A DNA stretch of 31,937 nt from SZUA-287 sp036397975 (GCA_036397975.1 DASWHW010000119.1:1-31937), one strand, 5' to 3'. Shown: positions 8,032-16,606, counted from the stretch's first letter. Numbers and translations are program-made. Notes: generated by a model not told the origin, from the letters alone.

Positions 8032-9243
8032 ATGAATGATATGAAACCCAACCATCCGTCTGTCATCACCCATGCTCTTCGAACACCGATCGGTAAATAC
8101 GGAGGGATTCTTCGCGATGTACGCCCCGATGACCTTGGTGCAATCATTATGAGCGCCCTCGTTGAATCTTCCGGAATCAATCCGGCAGAAATTGATGACG
8201 TGCTCTGGGGATGTGCAAACCAGGCGGGCGAGGATAACCGAAACGTCGGACGCATGAGTGCACTCCTCGCGGGAATTCCGCAGAGCGTTCCAGCAAATAC
8301 GGTGAACCGTCTGTGCGGTTCCAGCCTTGATACGATCATCCAAGGTGCGCGTGCAATTTGGTCTGGCGATGCGTCAATGATTCTTGCGGGTGGCGTCGAA
8401 AGTATGTCGCGGGCACCATACTCCGTTCCAAAGAACCAGGCTGGCTCGTTTGGAAACGTTACTGCGTTTGATACCGCTCTCGGATGGCGGTATCCCAATC
8501 CGAAAATGGAAGCCATGTTTCCTTTGGAATCGATGGGGGAAACAGCGGAAAACGTCGCTGTGAAATACTCAATCTCTCGTTCGGAACAGGACGAGTTCGC
8601 CCTCGCCAGTCACCACAAAGCGGTGATCGCACAAAAGGAAGGAAGATTCAAGGGCGAAATTGTCCCGGTGCGAATAGAACAAAAGGAAGGTAATCCTCTT
8701 GTTCTCAACACCGACGAGGGACCTCGACACGACACGAGCGTGGAAAAGCTCGCCAAGCTTACTCCAGTATTCCGAAAGAATGGAAGCGTCACCCCAGGAA
8801 ACTCGTCTTCGCTGAACGACGGCGCTGCAGGTGTTCTGATGATGAGTGAAGAAAAGTCCAGGGAGCTTGGCCTCAAACCATTGGCTCGGATTATCGGAAC
8901 AGGGGTTGCCGGAGTCGATCCGCGATTCATGGGCATCGGTCCTATTCCAGCGGCCCAGAGAGCCCTTCGTAAAGCCAACATCACCATCGACAATCTTGAC
9001 TTGATCGAACTCAACGAGGCATTTGCCTCCCAATCAATCGCGGTGATCCGGGATCTTAACATTGATGTGAAAAAGCTCAATCCCAATGGCGGCGCAATCG
9101 CATTGGGACATCCTCTCGGCTGCAGCGGAGCGCGCATCATGACAACGCTGCTCCACGAAATGATCCGGCGAAACGCGCACTACGGTTTGGCGACAATGTG
9201 CATCGGCGTTGGACAGGGAATCGCAGTCGTTGTCCAAAGGTAA
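8032..9243 (+). CDS. Acetyl-CoA acyltransferase (PcaF/PaaJ-type thiolase)
   Basis: A 403-residue thiolase. The nucleophile is Cys95 (NRLCGSSLD), the base pair is His360 (ALGHPLGCSGAR) and Cys390 (MCIGVGQG), and NEAF is at 328-331. The opening RTPIGKYGG and RPDDLGA, and the central GWRYPNP and SMGETAENVA segments, resemble the beta-ketoadipyl-CoA thiolase subfamily more than FadA. It cleaves 3-ketoacyl-CoA with CoA and would complete the spiral begun by the hydratase and dehydrogenase. No strong ribosome site precedes the ATG at 8032; an in-frame ATG at 8041 (MKPNHPS) is an equally good start. Confidence 0.93.
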   Translation: MNDMKPNHPSVITHALRTPIGKYGGILRDVRPDDLGAIIMSALVESSGINPAEIDDVLWGCANQAGEDNRNVGRMSALLAGIPQSVPANTVNRLCGSSLDTIIQGARAIWSGDASMILAGGVESMSRAPYSVPKNQAGSFGNVTAFDTALGWRYPNPKMEAMFPLESMGETAENVAVKYSISRSEQDEFALASHHKAVIAQKEGRFKGEIVPVRIEQKEGNPLVLNTDEGPRHDTSVEKLAKLTPVFRKNGSVTPGNSSSLNDGAAGVLMMSEEKSRELGLKPLARIIGTGVAGVDPRFMGIGPIPAAQRALRKANITIDNLDLIELNEAFASQSIAVIRDLNIDVKKLNPNGGAIALGHPLGCSGARIMTTLLHEMIRRNAHYGLATMCIGVGQGIAVVVQR

Positions 9244-9274
9244 TTCTGTTAAATTCAGGTTACGGAGAGAGCAA

Positions 9275-9679
9275 ATGGACGCTATCGCAATCGTTCAGTC
9301 GTTCGTGGATCGCATCAATCATCACGATGTATCAGGTCTCTGCAAACTGATGTCGGATGATCATATTTTTGTTGATCCGCTCGGAACCGTTCTTCAGGGG
9401 AAAGAAGAAATGCGCAAGGCATGGATTCAGTATTTTTTCTTCTTTCCTGATTATTCACTGCAAACCATGAACATTATGGAATCCGATGGAATTGTGGGAC
9501 TGTTTGGAAAGGCATCTGGTACTTATAGCGATAATGGTGAGATGCTTAAAGAAAACAGATGGGATATTCCTGCCTCAGCCAAGGCGGTGGTACGAAACAA
9601 CGTCGTCGCAGAGTGGCACGTCTTTGCAGACAATGAACCGCTCCGGCAGATTATGGAAAAATATTCGTCCCCGCAGTGA
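9275..9679 (+). CDS. NTF2/SnoaL-like protein
   Basis: The ATG at 9275, preceded by GGAGAGAG, gives a 134-residue protein. The frame remains open upstream, but those codons lie within and just after the thiolase gene and have no ribosome site. The sequence fits the SnoaL-like alpha+beta barrel: a first helix (AIVQSFVDRINHHDVSGL), then LMSDDHIFVDPLG, GKEEMRKAW, and strands ending AEWHVFADNEPLRQIM. Family members bind or turn over small hydrophobic molecules, but the reaction here cannot be predicted. It begins 31 bp after the thiolase stop, probably in the same transcript. Confidence 0.78.
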   Translation: MDAIAIVQSFVDRINHHDVSGLCKLMSDDHIFVDPLGTVLQGKEEMRKAWIQYFFFFPDYSLQTMNIMESDGIVGLFGKASGTYSDNGEMLKENRWDIPASAKAVVRNNVVAEWHVFADNEPLRQIMEKYSSPQ

Positions 9680-9733
9680 CATTGTTCAGGGGTAAGACTC
9701 CAAGACTCGATAGTAATACAACAAACACCCAAG

Positions 9734-9756
9734 CGCCGGCTCTCAAGCCGGCGTTT
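9734..9756 (+). terminator. Probable terminator after the thiolase / NTF2-like genes
   Basis: A perfect 8-bp GC-rich stem (9734-9741 with 9746-9753) with a CTCA loop is followed by TTT. The U-tract is short, so efficiency is uncertain. The position, 54 bases after the NTF2-like stop and before the sigma factor gene, is right for a terminator. Confidence 0.6.
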
Positions 9757-9880
9757 CTGCAACCTCCTGCCCTCACCTTCGTCTAAGAAGAGAACCCCTT
9801 GACCACCATTCTCTCAAGAGTCAACCAACGCGTCCATTTGTGTGTCTAACATATGGATTGAACATAAACGCGAGACGCCC

Positions 9881-10429
9881 ATGACCGCTGCCGACGAGCA
9901 GCACATCATCCATCGGGCCAAAACCGGAGACAATGGAGCTTTTCGGCTGCTGGTCTCTCGCCACATGAAGCAGGCATACAACGTTGCGTATAGCATCGTT
10001 CAAAATCATCACGAAGCGGAGGAAGCTGCCCAGGATGCGTTTGTGAGAGCATTCAGATTTCTCGGGAGATTTCGGGAAGATTCGGAATTCAGTACATGGC
10101 TCTATCGCATCGTGGTCAATGTTTCGCTTAACAGAGTCAAGAAAATGAAAAGGCGCATGAGCAGAGAAACTGATGAGACTCGTGCACTTACTTCCGCTGC
10201 CGCTGATGACATGCATACACACGAGAACTCAGACACCATGCAACATTTTGAGAAAGTGCTTCACGACCTCCCGACAATGCAGAGGGCGGTTGTGATCCTG
10301 CGCCACCTTGACGGTTTGTCCACGAAGCAGGTCAGTAGTATACTGCGATGTTCCGAAGGGACGGTCAAGACCCATTTGTTTAGAGGCCTGAGGAATTTGA
10401 GAGAACGCCTGGAGTTTATTCGACAATGA
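9881..10429 (+). CDS. ECF-type RNA polymerase sigma factor
   Basis: From the ATG at 9881 the protein is 182 residues. A GTG at 9842 in the same frame would add 13 residues but has no ribosome site. Region 2 runs from AFRLLVSRHMKQAYNVAYSI through DAFVRAFRFLGRFR to FSTWLYRIVVNVSLNRVKK. Region 4 (LPTMQRAVVILRHLDGLSTK, then LRCSEGTVKTHLFRGLRNLR) holds a helix-turn-helix. A short acidic linker joins them. This is a two-domain extracytoplasmic-function sigma factor. Its stop overlaps the anti-sigma start by 4 bp (ATGA), the usual coupling for such a pair. I see no clear autoregulatory promoter motif. Confidence 0.92.
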   Translation: MTAADEQHIIHRAKTGDNGAFRLLVSRHMKQAYNVAYSIVQNHHEAEEAAQDAFVRAFRFLGRFREDSEFSTWLYRIVVNVSLNRVKKMKRRMSRETDETRALTSAAADDMHTHENSDTMQHFEKVLHDLPTMQRAVVILRHLDGLSTKQVSSILRCSEGTVKTHLFRGLRNLRERLEFIRQ

Positions 10430-11229
10430 GAATTGAAGAACATATCCTGAATCTGCTTTACGACTACCTCTTGGAGGAGATGTCAGAGAAGGAAAGGCTG
10501 CAGGCGGAAGTCCATCTTCAACATTGTGAAGAGTGTAATGCGGAGTGTGACAAAATGCAGTCAACGTTGGAGAGACTATCTGAGCTGCGATATGCACCTT
10601 CCACTGAGCGATCATCAGAATTTTGGAGCGAATTCCCTATTGCTGTCGGACGTCGATTGCAGGCCAACAAACCAGGAGGAAGAGCGCTGCATTGGGTGCG
10701 TTGGTGGGGCCAACTTCTATACGGTTCACCAAGATATCGCATTGCGGGAGCTCTTATCGTTCTCGCTGTCGGCACAGTGTTCGTCATGAAATGGAATGCC
10801 GGAGAGAAGCAGATTTCCTCCATACCCGACAAGGGAAAGTTTGGCATCCCTCTTGAACTGGTTGATCAACGCGCCCAGAAATATTTTCGTCAATCCGGAG
10901 TTCTCATGGTGGAACTGGCCAATCGGAAACACTACGAGGGGAAACCGACTGACCTTTCGTTGGAGCGACGCGTTTCGAGGCAACTTCTCAATGAAGCCAG
11001 GTTTCTCAAGCAGCAGCCGCTGACCCCCTACACCACACAACTCATGTCCGATATTGAACCGGTGCTGATTGAACTTGCAAATTCTGAACATCACTCGGAA
11101 AAACCGACAGTCGAACTCCTGCGCGATGGAATTTTTCAGGGCAATTTGCTTTTCAAGGTTCGGATGGCGCAGATCGCTTACGATTCGACCACAAGAATGC
11201 GCATCCAGTATGCTTCAATGAAGGAGTAA
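10426..11229 (+). CDS. Transmembrane zinc-type anti-sigma factor
   Basis: A 267-residue protein that overlaps the sigma gene by 4 bp. Near the N-terminus it has the zinc-binding anti-sigma motif His30-x3-Cys34-x2-Cys37 (HLQHCEEC). A single membrane helix lies at about 105-121 (IAGALIVLAVGTVFVM). The remaining ~145 residues are predicted to lie outside the inner membrane and form helices without a recognised sensor fold. It should hold the ECF sigma factor at the membrane until a signal from the envelope releases it. The next gene begins four bases after its stop and is probably part of the same operon. Confidence 0.85.
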   Translation: MRIEEHILNLLYDYLLEEMSEKERLQAEVHLQHCEECNAECDKMQSTLERLSELRYAPSTERSSEFWSEFPIAVGRRLQANKPGGRALHWVRWWGQLLYGSPRYRIAGALIVLAVGTVFVMKWNAGEKQISSIPDKGKFGIPLELVDQRAQKYFRQSGVLMVELANRKHYEGKPTDLSLERRVSRQLLNEARFLKQQPLTPYTTQLMSDIEPVLIELANSEHHSEKPTVELLRDGIFQGNLLFKVRMAQIAYDSTTRMRIQYASMKE

Positions 11230-11233
11230 GTAT

Positions 11234-12352
11234 ATGAAACTAGTATTCATTGCCACGATCTTTCTGCCTGCTTCGATTGCATGGGGACAGGCCTCAACCA
11301 CCATGTCTTCTCAACCCTCCCAGTATTCTTTCCATTCCGGCAATAAACTCAGGATGGAATGGTCAGATGCTGCTTCGAAGCCCGGAAATCAAGACGATCC
11401 CGGATATGACCTCTATAAAAGGGGATACGAACTGATCATTCAAGAAAAATGGAAGAATGCTCAAGAAGTGCTCTCAGAGCTCGTTAAGCGCTATCCACGA
11501 AGCGAGTACAGGGATGATGCAATGTACTGGATGGCCTACGCATTGAAGTTTCGAGAAAAAAATGAAGCCATGGCGGCATACAATAACTTTCTCCATCAGT
11601 ACCGAGATAGCAAATACTACGACGACGCAGTTGCAGATTTGAACGAGTTGCGTTCTACAGTTGTCATTCGAGCTCCTGGTGCGGAGGAATTGACACCTCC
11701 CACGGAAGTTGACGTTCTTTTTGTTCCCCAGCCCGAGATGATGGAGCGTCAGCTTAGATCCTTGGAGCGTCGCATGAGGCTCCGGGCTCCTCTCGCAGAC
11801 TATGGACGCGCTCGCAAGTTTGAATCCGCTCACTGGACCTCGACACTTGATAGCGACACACAGCTAAAAATCGACGTTCTGTACACCCTTCGTCGTTCAC
11901 CGAAAGATGAAAATGGATTCAAAACAATTCGTCGGATCGCTTTGGATCATTCGCAAAACACACATGTCAGGATTGCCGCACTTGAGGCACTAGTTGAATT
12001 TGACAAGTTTGATCCGTTTACCGTTTTCGTTAACGTTGCAAAGACCGACACGAATGCTGAGGTCCAGAACGATGCGATCGTGTATATTGCTCGAACAACG
12101 AAAGACAAGAACAAGTCAGTCTCGATCTTGGTCGACCTGTACAATTCTCTTCCGGAGAACAAGACCGACCAACGACACAACATCTTCTATACAATTGCTG
12201 AGATCGGTAACAACAAAGCTGTTGATTTCCTCACAAAGGTTGCACGCTCGGATGAAGCACGAGACTTACGCAGCGATGCCGTTTATTATCTCGGAACAAT
12301 CGGCAACGATCGCGCGCGGGAAGCACTCTATGAGCTTCTCAAAAGCAAATAG
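11234..12352 (+). CDS. Secreted TPR / HEAT-repeat protein
   Basis: A 372-residue protein with a signal peptide (about 1-19, MKLVFIATIFLPASIAWGQA). The first part (about 58-130) has two TPR-like units of the YbgF/outer-membrane assembly type, with the periodic pattern YDLYKRGYELIIQEKW and YPRSEYRDDAMYWMAYAL. The second half (about 210-370) is built of HEAT-like repeats (VRIAALEALVEF, VQNDAIVYIART, LRSDAVYYLGTIGND). Both repeat types serve protein binding, so this is probably a periplasmic scaffold. It starts 4 bp after the anti-sigma gene, which suggests co-regulation by the ECF factor. No catalytic motif is visible. Confidence 0.8.
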   Translation: MKLVFIATIFLPASIAWGQASTTMSSQPSQYSFHSGNKLRMEWSDAASKPGNQDDPGYDLYKRGYELIIQEKWKNAQEVLSELVKRYPRSEYRDDAMYWMAYALKFREKNEAMAAYNNFLHQYRDSKYYDDAVADLNELRSTVVIRAPGAEELTPPTEVDVLFVPQPEMMERQLRSLERRMRLRAPLADYGRARKFESAHWTSTLDSDTQLKIDVLYTLRRSPKDENGFKTIRRIALDHSQNTHVRIAALEALVEFDKFDPFTVFVNVAKTDTNAEVQNDAIVYIARTTKDKNKSVSILVDLYNSLPENKTDQRHNIFYTIAEIGNNKAVDFLTKVARSDEARDLRSDAVYYLGTIGNDRAREALYELLKSK

Positions 12353-12408
12353 TCTGTCACCCATCTCCTCACGCTTTCCCTTATCACACACCCCAGTGAC
12401 TAAGAACA

Positions 12409-12437
12409 CTTACATCGCCGTTTCCCGTATGTATATT
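12409..12437 (+). promoter_or_regulatory. Possible sigma-70-like promoter for the first small TPR gene
   Basis: CTTACA, a 17-bp spacer and TATATT lie about 90 bases before the start at 12525, in the 172-bp gap after the HEAT-repeat gene. The -10 box is good and the -35 box is weak. Confidence 0.38.
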
Positions 12438-12524
12438 GTTGCAACGAATGGCAGAGTGCTCAGCGTTGTGAATACATGATTCTGCAAATACATTGATAAG
12501 TAACAAATACTCCCAGGAAGCAAA

Positions 12525-13133
12525 ATGAGCGCACGAAGAACGGATGAGCAGATAAAAAACGGAGCAGCCCTTCTGAAACAGGCTGATCGCCTCGTCAAAG
12601 AAGGAAACATGCGCGAAGCTCTTCTCGCAGTAGAGAGTGCCCGATCCGTTGATCCGCTGAACCCATACCTCGACGCCTATACAGCGCGCTTGAAAAGCGT
12701 CGTGAATTTGCAAAGCCGATCAGAAGAAGATGAACGTCAGCAAGAACAAAACACAATTCAGTCACACATTGCCAAAGCCCAGCAGCTGTGTCTCGAAGCG
12801 CACTACGATAAAGCTTTAGAAGAACTGTCGGCTGCCTTCTTGATTGACCCTTCGAGCCAGGATCTCATCCGAATGAAGAATGAAATCAAGCAGGCACAGG
12901 AGAACAAAAAAGGTGGCTCGCAGAACTCCGTCGACCATGAGATCGTTGTTCGCATAAAATCAGCTGAGGATATGCTTGGCAAAGGTCAATTTGATGATGC
13001 GATACAACAATTGACGCAGGCATTTATTCTCAATCCAGTGAGCGATGTTCTATTAAATTTTGAAGCAAAACACCTTCGGACGATTCGTCGCCACCAAGAA
13101 CGCCGGTCTGGGGTGCAGGCAGTTGCCGCTTAG
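12525..13133 (+). CDS. Small cytoplasmic TPR protein (paralogue 1)
   Basis: A 202-residue protein without signal peptide or membrane helix. Three TPR-like units can be read, at about 15-48 (LLKQADRLVKEGN), 80-115 (AKAQQLCLEAHYDKALEEL) and 145-180 (AEDMLGKGQFDDAIQQL). Each ends in the pattern 'DP or NP + loop'. A charged, Gln-rich linker separates units 1 and 2. The next gene encodes a shorter relative. CAGGAAG upstream of the ATG is an acceptable ribosome site. Such proteins bind other proteins; the partner is not evident from the sequence. Confidence 0.78.
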   Translation: MSARRTDEQIKNGAALLKQADRLVKEGNMREALLAVESARSVDPLNPYLDAYTARLKSVVNLQSRSEEDERQQEQNTIQSHIAKAQQLCLEAHYDKALEELSAAFLIDPSSQDLIRMKNEIKQAQENKKGGSQNSVDHEIVVRIKSAEDMLGKGQFDDAIQQLTQAFILNPVSDVLLNFEAKHLRTIRRHQERRSGVQAVAA

Positions 13134-13159
13134 TCGAGATAACGGACACCATGATTTTA

Positions 13160-13188
13160 TTGTAGGGATACAAAAACTCTTCTAGATA
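13160..13188 (+). promoter_or_regulatory. Possible sigma-70-like promoter for the second small TPR gene
   Basis: TTGTAG, a 17-bp spacer and TAGATA lie in the 150-bp gap between the two TPR genes. The boxes are only moderately good; I list it because the spacing matches the other promoters of this window. Confidence 0.28.
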
Positions 13189-13283
13189 TTTCTCTGCAGA
13201 GGTTTCAACGTACACCCTTCCGAGCCTCTGAAGCATAACTTAGCCGTACCATTCTTTTTTGCCGTTTGAAAGGATGAACATAC

Positions 13284-13736
13284 ATGACTTACCCGCTACG
13301 ATTACTCGACCATATGGACGATAGGCGTCGTCATAGTTCCGAATATCTCCGCCAGGCTGACCAGCTTGTCAAGGCGAAGAAATATGAGGCTGCACTTCAA
13401 GTTGTCGTGAATGCCAAGAAAATCGATCCAAACAATTTGTATGCTGAGGCGTACGAGGATCGGGTTCGGAGTCTTATTGGTCGAAGTCTGGGAACATCGG
13501 CAACCCCGGTGAACGCCACAGCAGAAGTGGTAAAACACTTCCTTCAAAAGGCAGATTATTATCTCTCTGAAGGGAGGTTTGAAAAAGCCCTCGAAGAGAC
13601 AGCAAATGCCTTTACGATCAATCCACAGGATTCCTCAGTCGAAACCATGAAGAATACTATCATCGACGCGATAAAACGGGAACACGATAATCAATCGTTT
13701 GTCAACGCGCCCTCTCTTCATACTTCACAAAAATAA
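13284..13736 (+). CDS. Small cytoplasmic TPR protein (paralogue 2)
   Basis: A 150-residue relative of the preceding gene product. It has two TPR-like units, LRQADQLVKAKKYEAALQVV at about 22-55 and LQKADYYLSEGRFEKALEET at about 86-120. The first unit of each protein (KQADRLVKEGN against RQADQLVKAKK) and the following IDPNN/VDPLN corners align without gaps. It lacks the third unit. The ATG at 13284 has AAGGA about 11 bp upstream; an in-frame ATG at 13314 (MDDRRRHSSE) would match the start of paralogue 1 better. The gene ends before a strong terminator. Confidence 0.75.
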   Translation: MTYPLRLLDHMDDRRRHSSEYLRQADQLVKAKKYEAALQVVVNAKKIDPNNLYAEAYEDRVRSLIGRSLGTSATPVNATAEVVKHFLQKADYYLSEGRFEKALEETANAFTINPQDSSVETMKNTIIDAIKREHDNQSFVNAPSLHTSQK

Positions 13737-13813
13737 GGGAGGTTGTCGAAAGCAAGAGGCGTGGTTTGGCCATCCCCCGAGCCACCCTGATTCTGGACAC
13801 CTCCCACCAAAAG

Positions 13814-13850
13814 AAAACGCTCTCGTGATGATCTCCCGAGAGCGTTTTTT
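13814..13850. terminator. Bidirectional terminator between convergent genes
   Basis: A 12-bp perfect stem (13814-13825 with 13837-13848) has four A on the left and six T (13845-13850) on the right. It therefore works for the plus-strand TPR gene and, in reverse, for the minus-strand FecR-like gene, whose stop codon is at 13867. Confidence 0.85.
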
Positions 13851-13866
13851 GTTTTCCGAAGACCGA

Positions 13867-14610
13867 TCAGCGGTCTGAGACCTTTCGCAACGCGTTGATC
13901 TTCTGTTGCACATAGCTCGATTGCGCTGATGTAAGAGGGAGTCCTTGCGACAACGCCACATACTCGTTGAGGGCCTCCCCATGGAGACTCGCTCTATCAA
14001 GAGCATCAGCAAGCAGAATTCGATTTTCGTAGTCCATTGCCAACTCTGGGTATCGTCGTAGCACATCCATCGCCCGCAACGCGCACGTGGGAAAAAAGCC
14101 GTGTGAAAAGAGTACTCTTGCTCCGTTCATCTGGAACTTTCCAGCTTCATCGCTAACCTCCCTTGTTGTTCCACCTCCCTGGTTGGTGCCATGGACAACG
14201 GTCGTATTGGGGATGTTCATCTCATTATTCTTCCATTCGTATGATGATGACCGAACTTTCTCCATCGTCAACTTGAGTATCAACTCCTCTTGTGACAGAT
14301 CTCGTACATCAGACATATCAACGATTACTTCTCCAGGGATTGTCAACGTCTTCTTGTCACCGGCTCCTGCTGATGTCACAAGAAGAGCAGACCCTTGCAC
14401 GCCTGTCCGAAATGTGTCATCTGGACGCAACACATCTCCATCGACAACCTTGATCCATGATTCGGCCACACCGCGGCGTACTTGAACATCGCCCCGAACA
14501 TTCTTGACGACAATCTTCGGAACGGGGCTTTCCCCGGCGCACAGCATAAGAGGAAACGCCAGAACAACCGTCATAACGATGATCGCTTTCATGATTTTGT
14601 TCTCCATCAT
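13867..14610 (-). CDS. Secreted FecR-like domain protein
   Basis: A 247-residue product with a signal peptide (hydrophobic core after MKAIIVM, cleavage near CAGESP). Residues 30-120 resemble the FecR domain: NVRGDVQVRRG, then W-I-K-V-V-DGDVL and TFRTGVQGSALLV. In other bacteria such domains occur in envelope regulators and in secreted proteins without a regulatory role. The C-terminal part (about 170-245) is helical and TPR-like. No anti-sigma N-terminus and no membrane helix beyond the signal are present, so I favour a secreted protein. The start codon follows the stop of the barrel gene directly (TAGATG), so translation is coupled. MENK at 14607 or MKAI at 14592 are alternative starts. Confidence 0.72.
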   Translation of the reverse strand: MMENKIMKAIIVMTVVLAFPLMLCAGESPVPKIVVKNVRGDVQVRRGVAESWIKVVDGDVLRPDDTFRTGVQGSALLVTSAGAGDKKTLTIPGEVIVDMSDVRDLSQEELILKLTMEKVRSSSYEWKNNEMNIPNTTVVHGTNQGGGTTREVSDEAGKFQMNGARVLFSHGFFPTCALRAMDVLRRYPELAMDYENRILLADALDRASLHGEALNEYVALSQGLPLTSAQSSYVQQKINALRKVSDR

Positions 14611-16593
14611 CTAATTTACGTCCACTATTTTTACCCAGCCCTTCACAAACCCCAAACCGATCTCGACATCGTCGAAGTATTCCTGCGCACCCTTCGTCCA
14701 CGCCTCTTCAAAGCCTTTCATGATAACCGTCGTTTCCACCGGAATCCAGATCGTCTCTTTTCCATGTGCATTCCTCCGAACAACATACCGCTTAGGGTTC
14801 GTTGAAACCGATTCGCCATATTTCGGATCGATGCCCGTATCAAACAAGAGATAAATATGACTCTTCTCCGGTTGATCGGGGGGAACAACGTCGATAAGAG
14901 CAGTTGACATTCCAACACTGCTTAGGAGAGACGAGAACGCCACAGTCATATCATCACAATCGCCACTCCGCGACGACAGAGTCTCAGAGGGGTACTGCAC
15001 ATAGTCTGTGCTCTGCTTCGGATCACCAACATAAACGAGCTTCCCTGCAAAGATATCAAAAAGAACCTTCGCGCGTTGAAAATTCTCCACTTCATTTTCC
15101 ACGATAGCCGAAGAGTGTTCTAACAACACGTCGCGGGAATACCGAAGCACCATTGGATCATCCGGTGTAATGAAATACCGCAACGACAGAACATCTCCAT
15201 CCCAGGCGTTCTTCCCGTAGATAAGGACTTTTGTCTGCATCCGATCATCATAGTCATCGGCTGGGGTTGCGTTCACGTAGACATTTCCTTCCCGCACGAG
15301 ACTCGTCGGAACCCGTCGGACAGTCTCGTTGAAAACGGCATTCAAAGGAATTTCCCGCTCTTCGCCGGGGGTGAGGTAGACTGGTTGCGATTCCGTTGGA
15401 GCGTCCATAAACCGCTCTACAAAGAAACTCGCCTTTGCCTGCACCGGTTTCGACGAAATATTCTTTACACGCACCGTTCCTATTGGCTTGTATACAAACG
15501 CCTCATATGCTGAAGGATAAATGCCGCCCACCATCGTCGCCGCCTCGATTCGTACAAGACTTTCGCGCACATTACCGAAAATTACTTTCACTCCAACGGA
15601 AAGCCGATCCGTTGTATACGGATTCAGATTTATGTTGCGGATTGAGGAAGGTTCAAAACCCTGTGCCGGAATTTGTCCCCCTCGATTACTCTGGTCGACA
15701 AACCGAAGAAAACTCGCTTCAATTGCAAACACGTCATACGACCAGCCAACTCCAGCGGAGAAGGCAGCAAATGAGGGCGATTGGTTCTTATCGTAGTACA
15801 GTCCTCCAGTGAAGGAAAGAGATTTGGTTGCCGACCACTCAAAGCCGATCCCCGCATTCCAACGTGAACTGATCGAAACATTTCCGATAAGTTGCGGAAG
15901 AATTCGATACGAAGCACCCGCCTCCAAAGTTCGGTTCGTAGAAAGGCGAAGGGTGTCGTATTCTATAGGAAGTGCGGATGCTGCAATGTGAAAGAGTTCT
16001 CTTCCGGCCAGGCTGATGGAAAGATTATCGCTTTGCCTCCATAACACTCCCAAATCGAAATGCCAGCTCTGACCTCGATGTTCCTCCTCTTCAAATAGTT
16101 TCTCAGTCCCCGTTCTTATCACCTGTTGCTTTATAATCTCCCTTTTCAATGAGCTGCTCAGACCAACGGAAAGTTGTTCGGCGGGAAGAAAAGCATATGC
16201 AAGTGAAGCAGGTTCATCATAGAGAACCGTCGTTTCATCCGAACCAATATTGTTGCCAATAATCTGTGGCGGATAGGAGAACTCGAGAGTCGTCCCAGGC
16301 GCATATTGCACCGCAAGGGCATGATGCTCAAGAAACCGCTTCGCGAGCGAAAAACCGTGAAACACCAGACCGTCCGTTGAGCTGTGAAAGGACTTGTAGG
16401 TCACTGCCTGGAAATCCCAATCCCGAACGAATACTAACCCCGCGGGGTTGAGGGTAAAACCACGAACGTCCCGGACAGATGGTGCATAGGACGATAGACT
16501 CAGCGCGCGTGGACTGATCACCGACTGCGTATGTGTTGTTGATGTTAACATACTCAAAGCAAAGATCATGAAGACGCTATTTCTTCTTTGCAT
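14611..16593 (-). CDS. Outer-membrane beta-barrel fused to a transglutaminase-like domain
   Basis: A 660-residue protein with a signal peptide (about 1-22). Residues 25-345 look like an outer-membrane barrel of the PorV/FadL-like kind: alternating strands, many aromatic residues, FTLNPAGLVF near the N-terminus, and repeated ASYRI/GVGWSYDV/LSVGVKVIFG strands. A beta-sandwich linker (about 368-460, VRVKNISSKPVQAKASFFVE) follows. The C-terminal region is transglutaminase-like: Cys546 in SRSGDCDDM, His579 in KSHIYLLFD, and Glu620 in WIPVETT as the probable third residue. Such domains are often proteases or amidases of cell-wall or protein substrates. It is the middle gene of a three-gene operon, 13 bp after the lipoprotein gene. 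Confidence 0.82.
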   Translation of the reverse strand: MQRRNSVFMIFALSMLTSTTHTQSVISPRALSLSSYAPSVRDVRGFTLNPAGLVFVRDWDFQAVTYKSFHSSTDGLVFHGFSLAKRFLEHHALAVQYAPGTTLEFSYPPQIIGNNIGSDETTVLYDEPASLAYAFLPAEQLSVGLSSSLKREIIKQQVIRTGTEKLFEEEEHRGQSWHFDLGVLWRQSDNLSISLAGRELFHIAASALPIEYDTLRLSTNRTLEAGASYRILPQLIGNVSISSRWNAGIGFEWSATKSLSFTGGLYYDKNQSPSFAAFSAGVGWSYDVFAIEASFLRFVDQSNRGGQIPAQGFEPSSIRNINLNPYTTDRLSVGVKVIFGNVRESLVRIEAATMVGGIYPSAYEAFVYKPIGTVRVKNISSKPVQAKASFFVERFMDAPTESQPVYLTPGEEREIPLNAVFNETVRRVPTSLVREGNVYVNATPADDYDDRMQTKVLIYGKNAWDGDVLSLRYFITPDDPMVLRYSRDVLLEHSSAIVENEVENFQRAKVLFDIFAGKLVYVGDPKQSTDYVQYPSETLSSRSGDCDDMTVAFSSLLSSVGMSTALIDVVPPDQPEKSHIYLLFDTGIDPKYGESVSTNPKRYVVRRNAHGKETIWIPVETTVIMKGFEEAWTKGAQEYFDDVEIGLGFVKGWVKIVDVN

Positions 16594-16606
16594 ACACTCC
16601 GTTCAA

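Noticed and set aside
9842..9880. GTG at 9842 as start of the sigma factor
   Set aside because: It has no ribosome site and adds residues not typical of the family; the ATG at 9881 fits the usual length better.
15288..15300. Single TTCCCGCA inside the barrel-transglutaminase gene
   Set aside because: Lone coding copy without the paired spacing.
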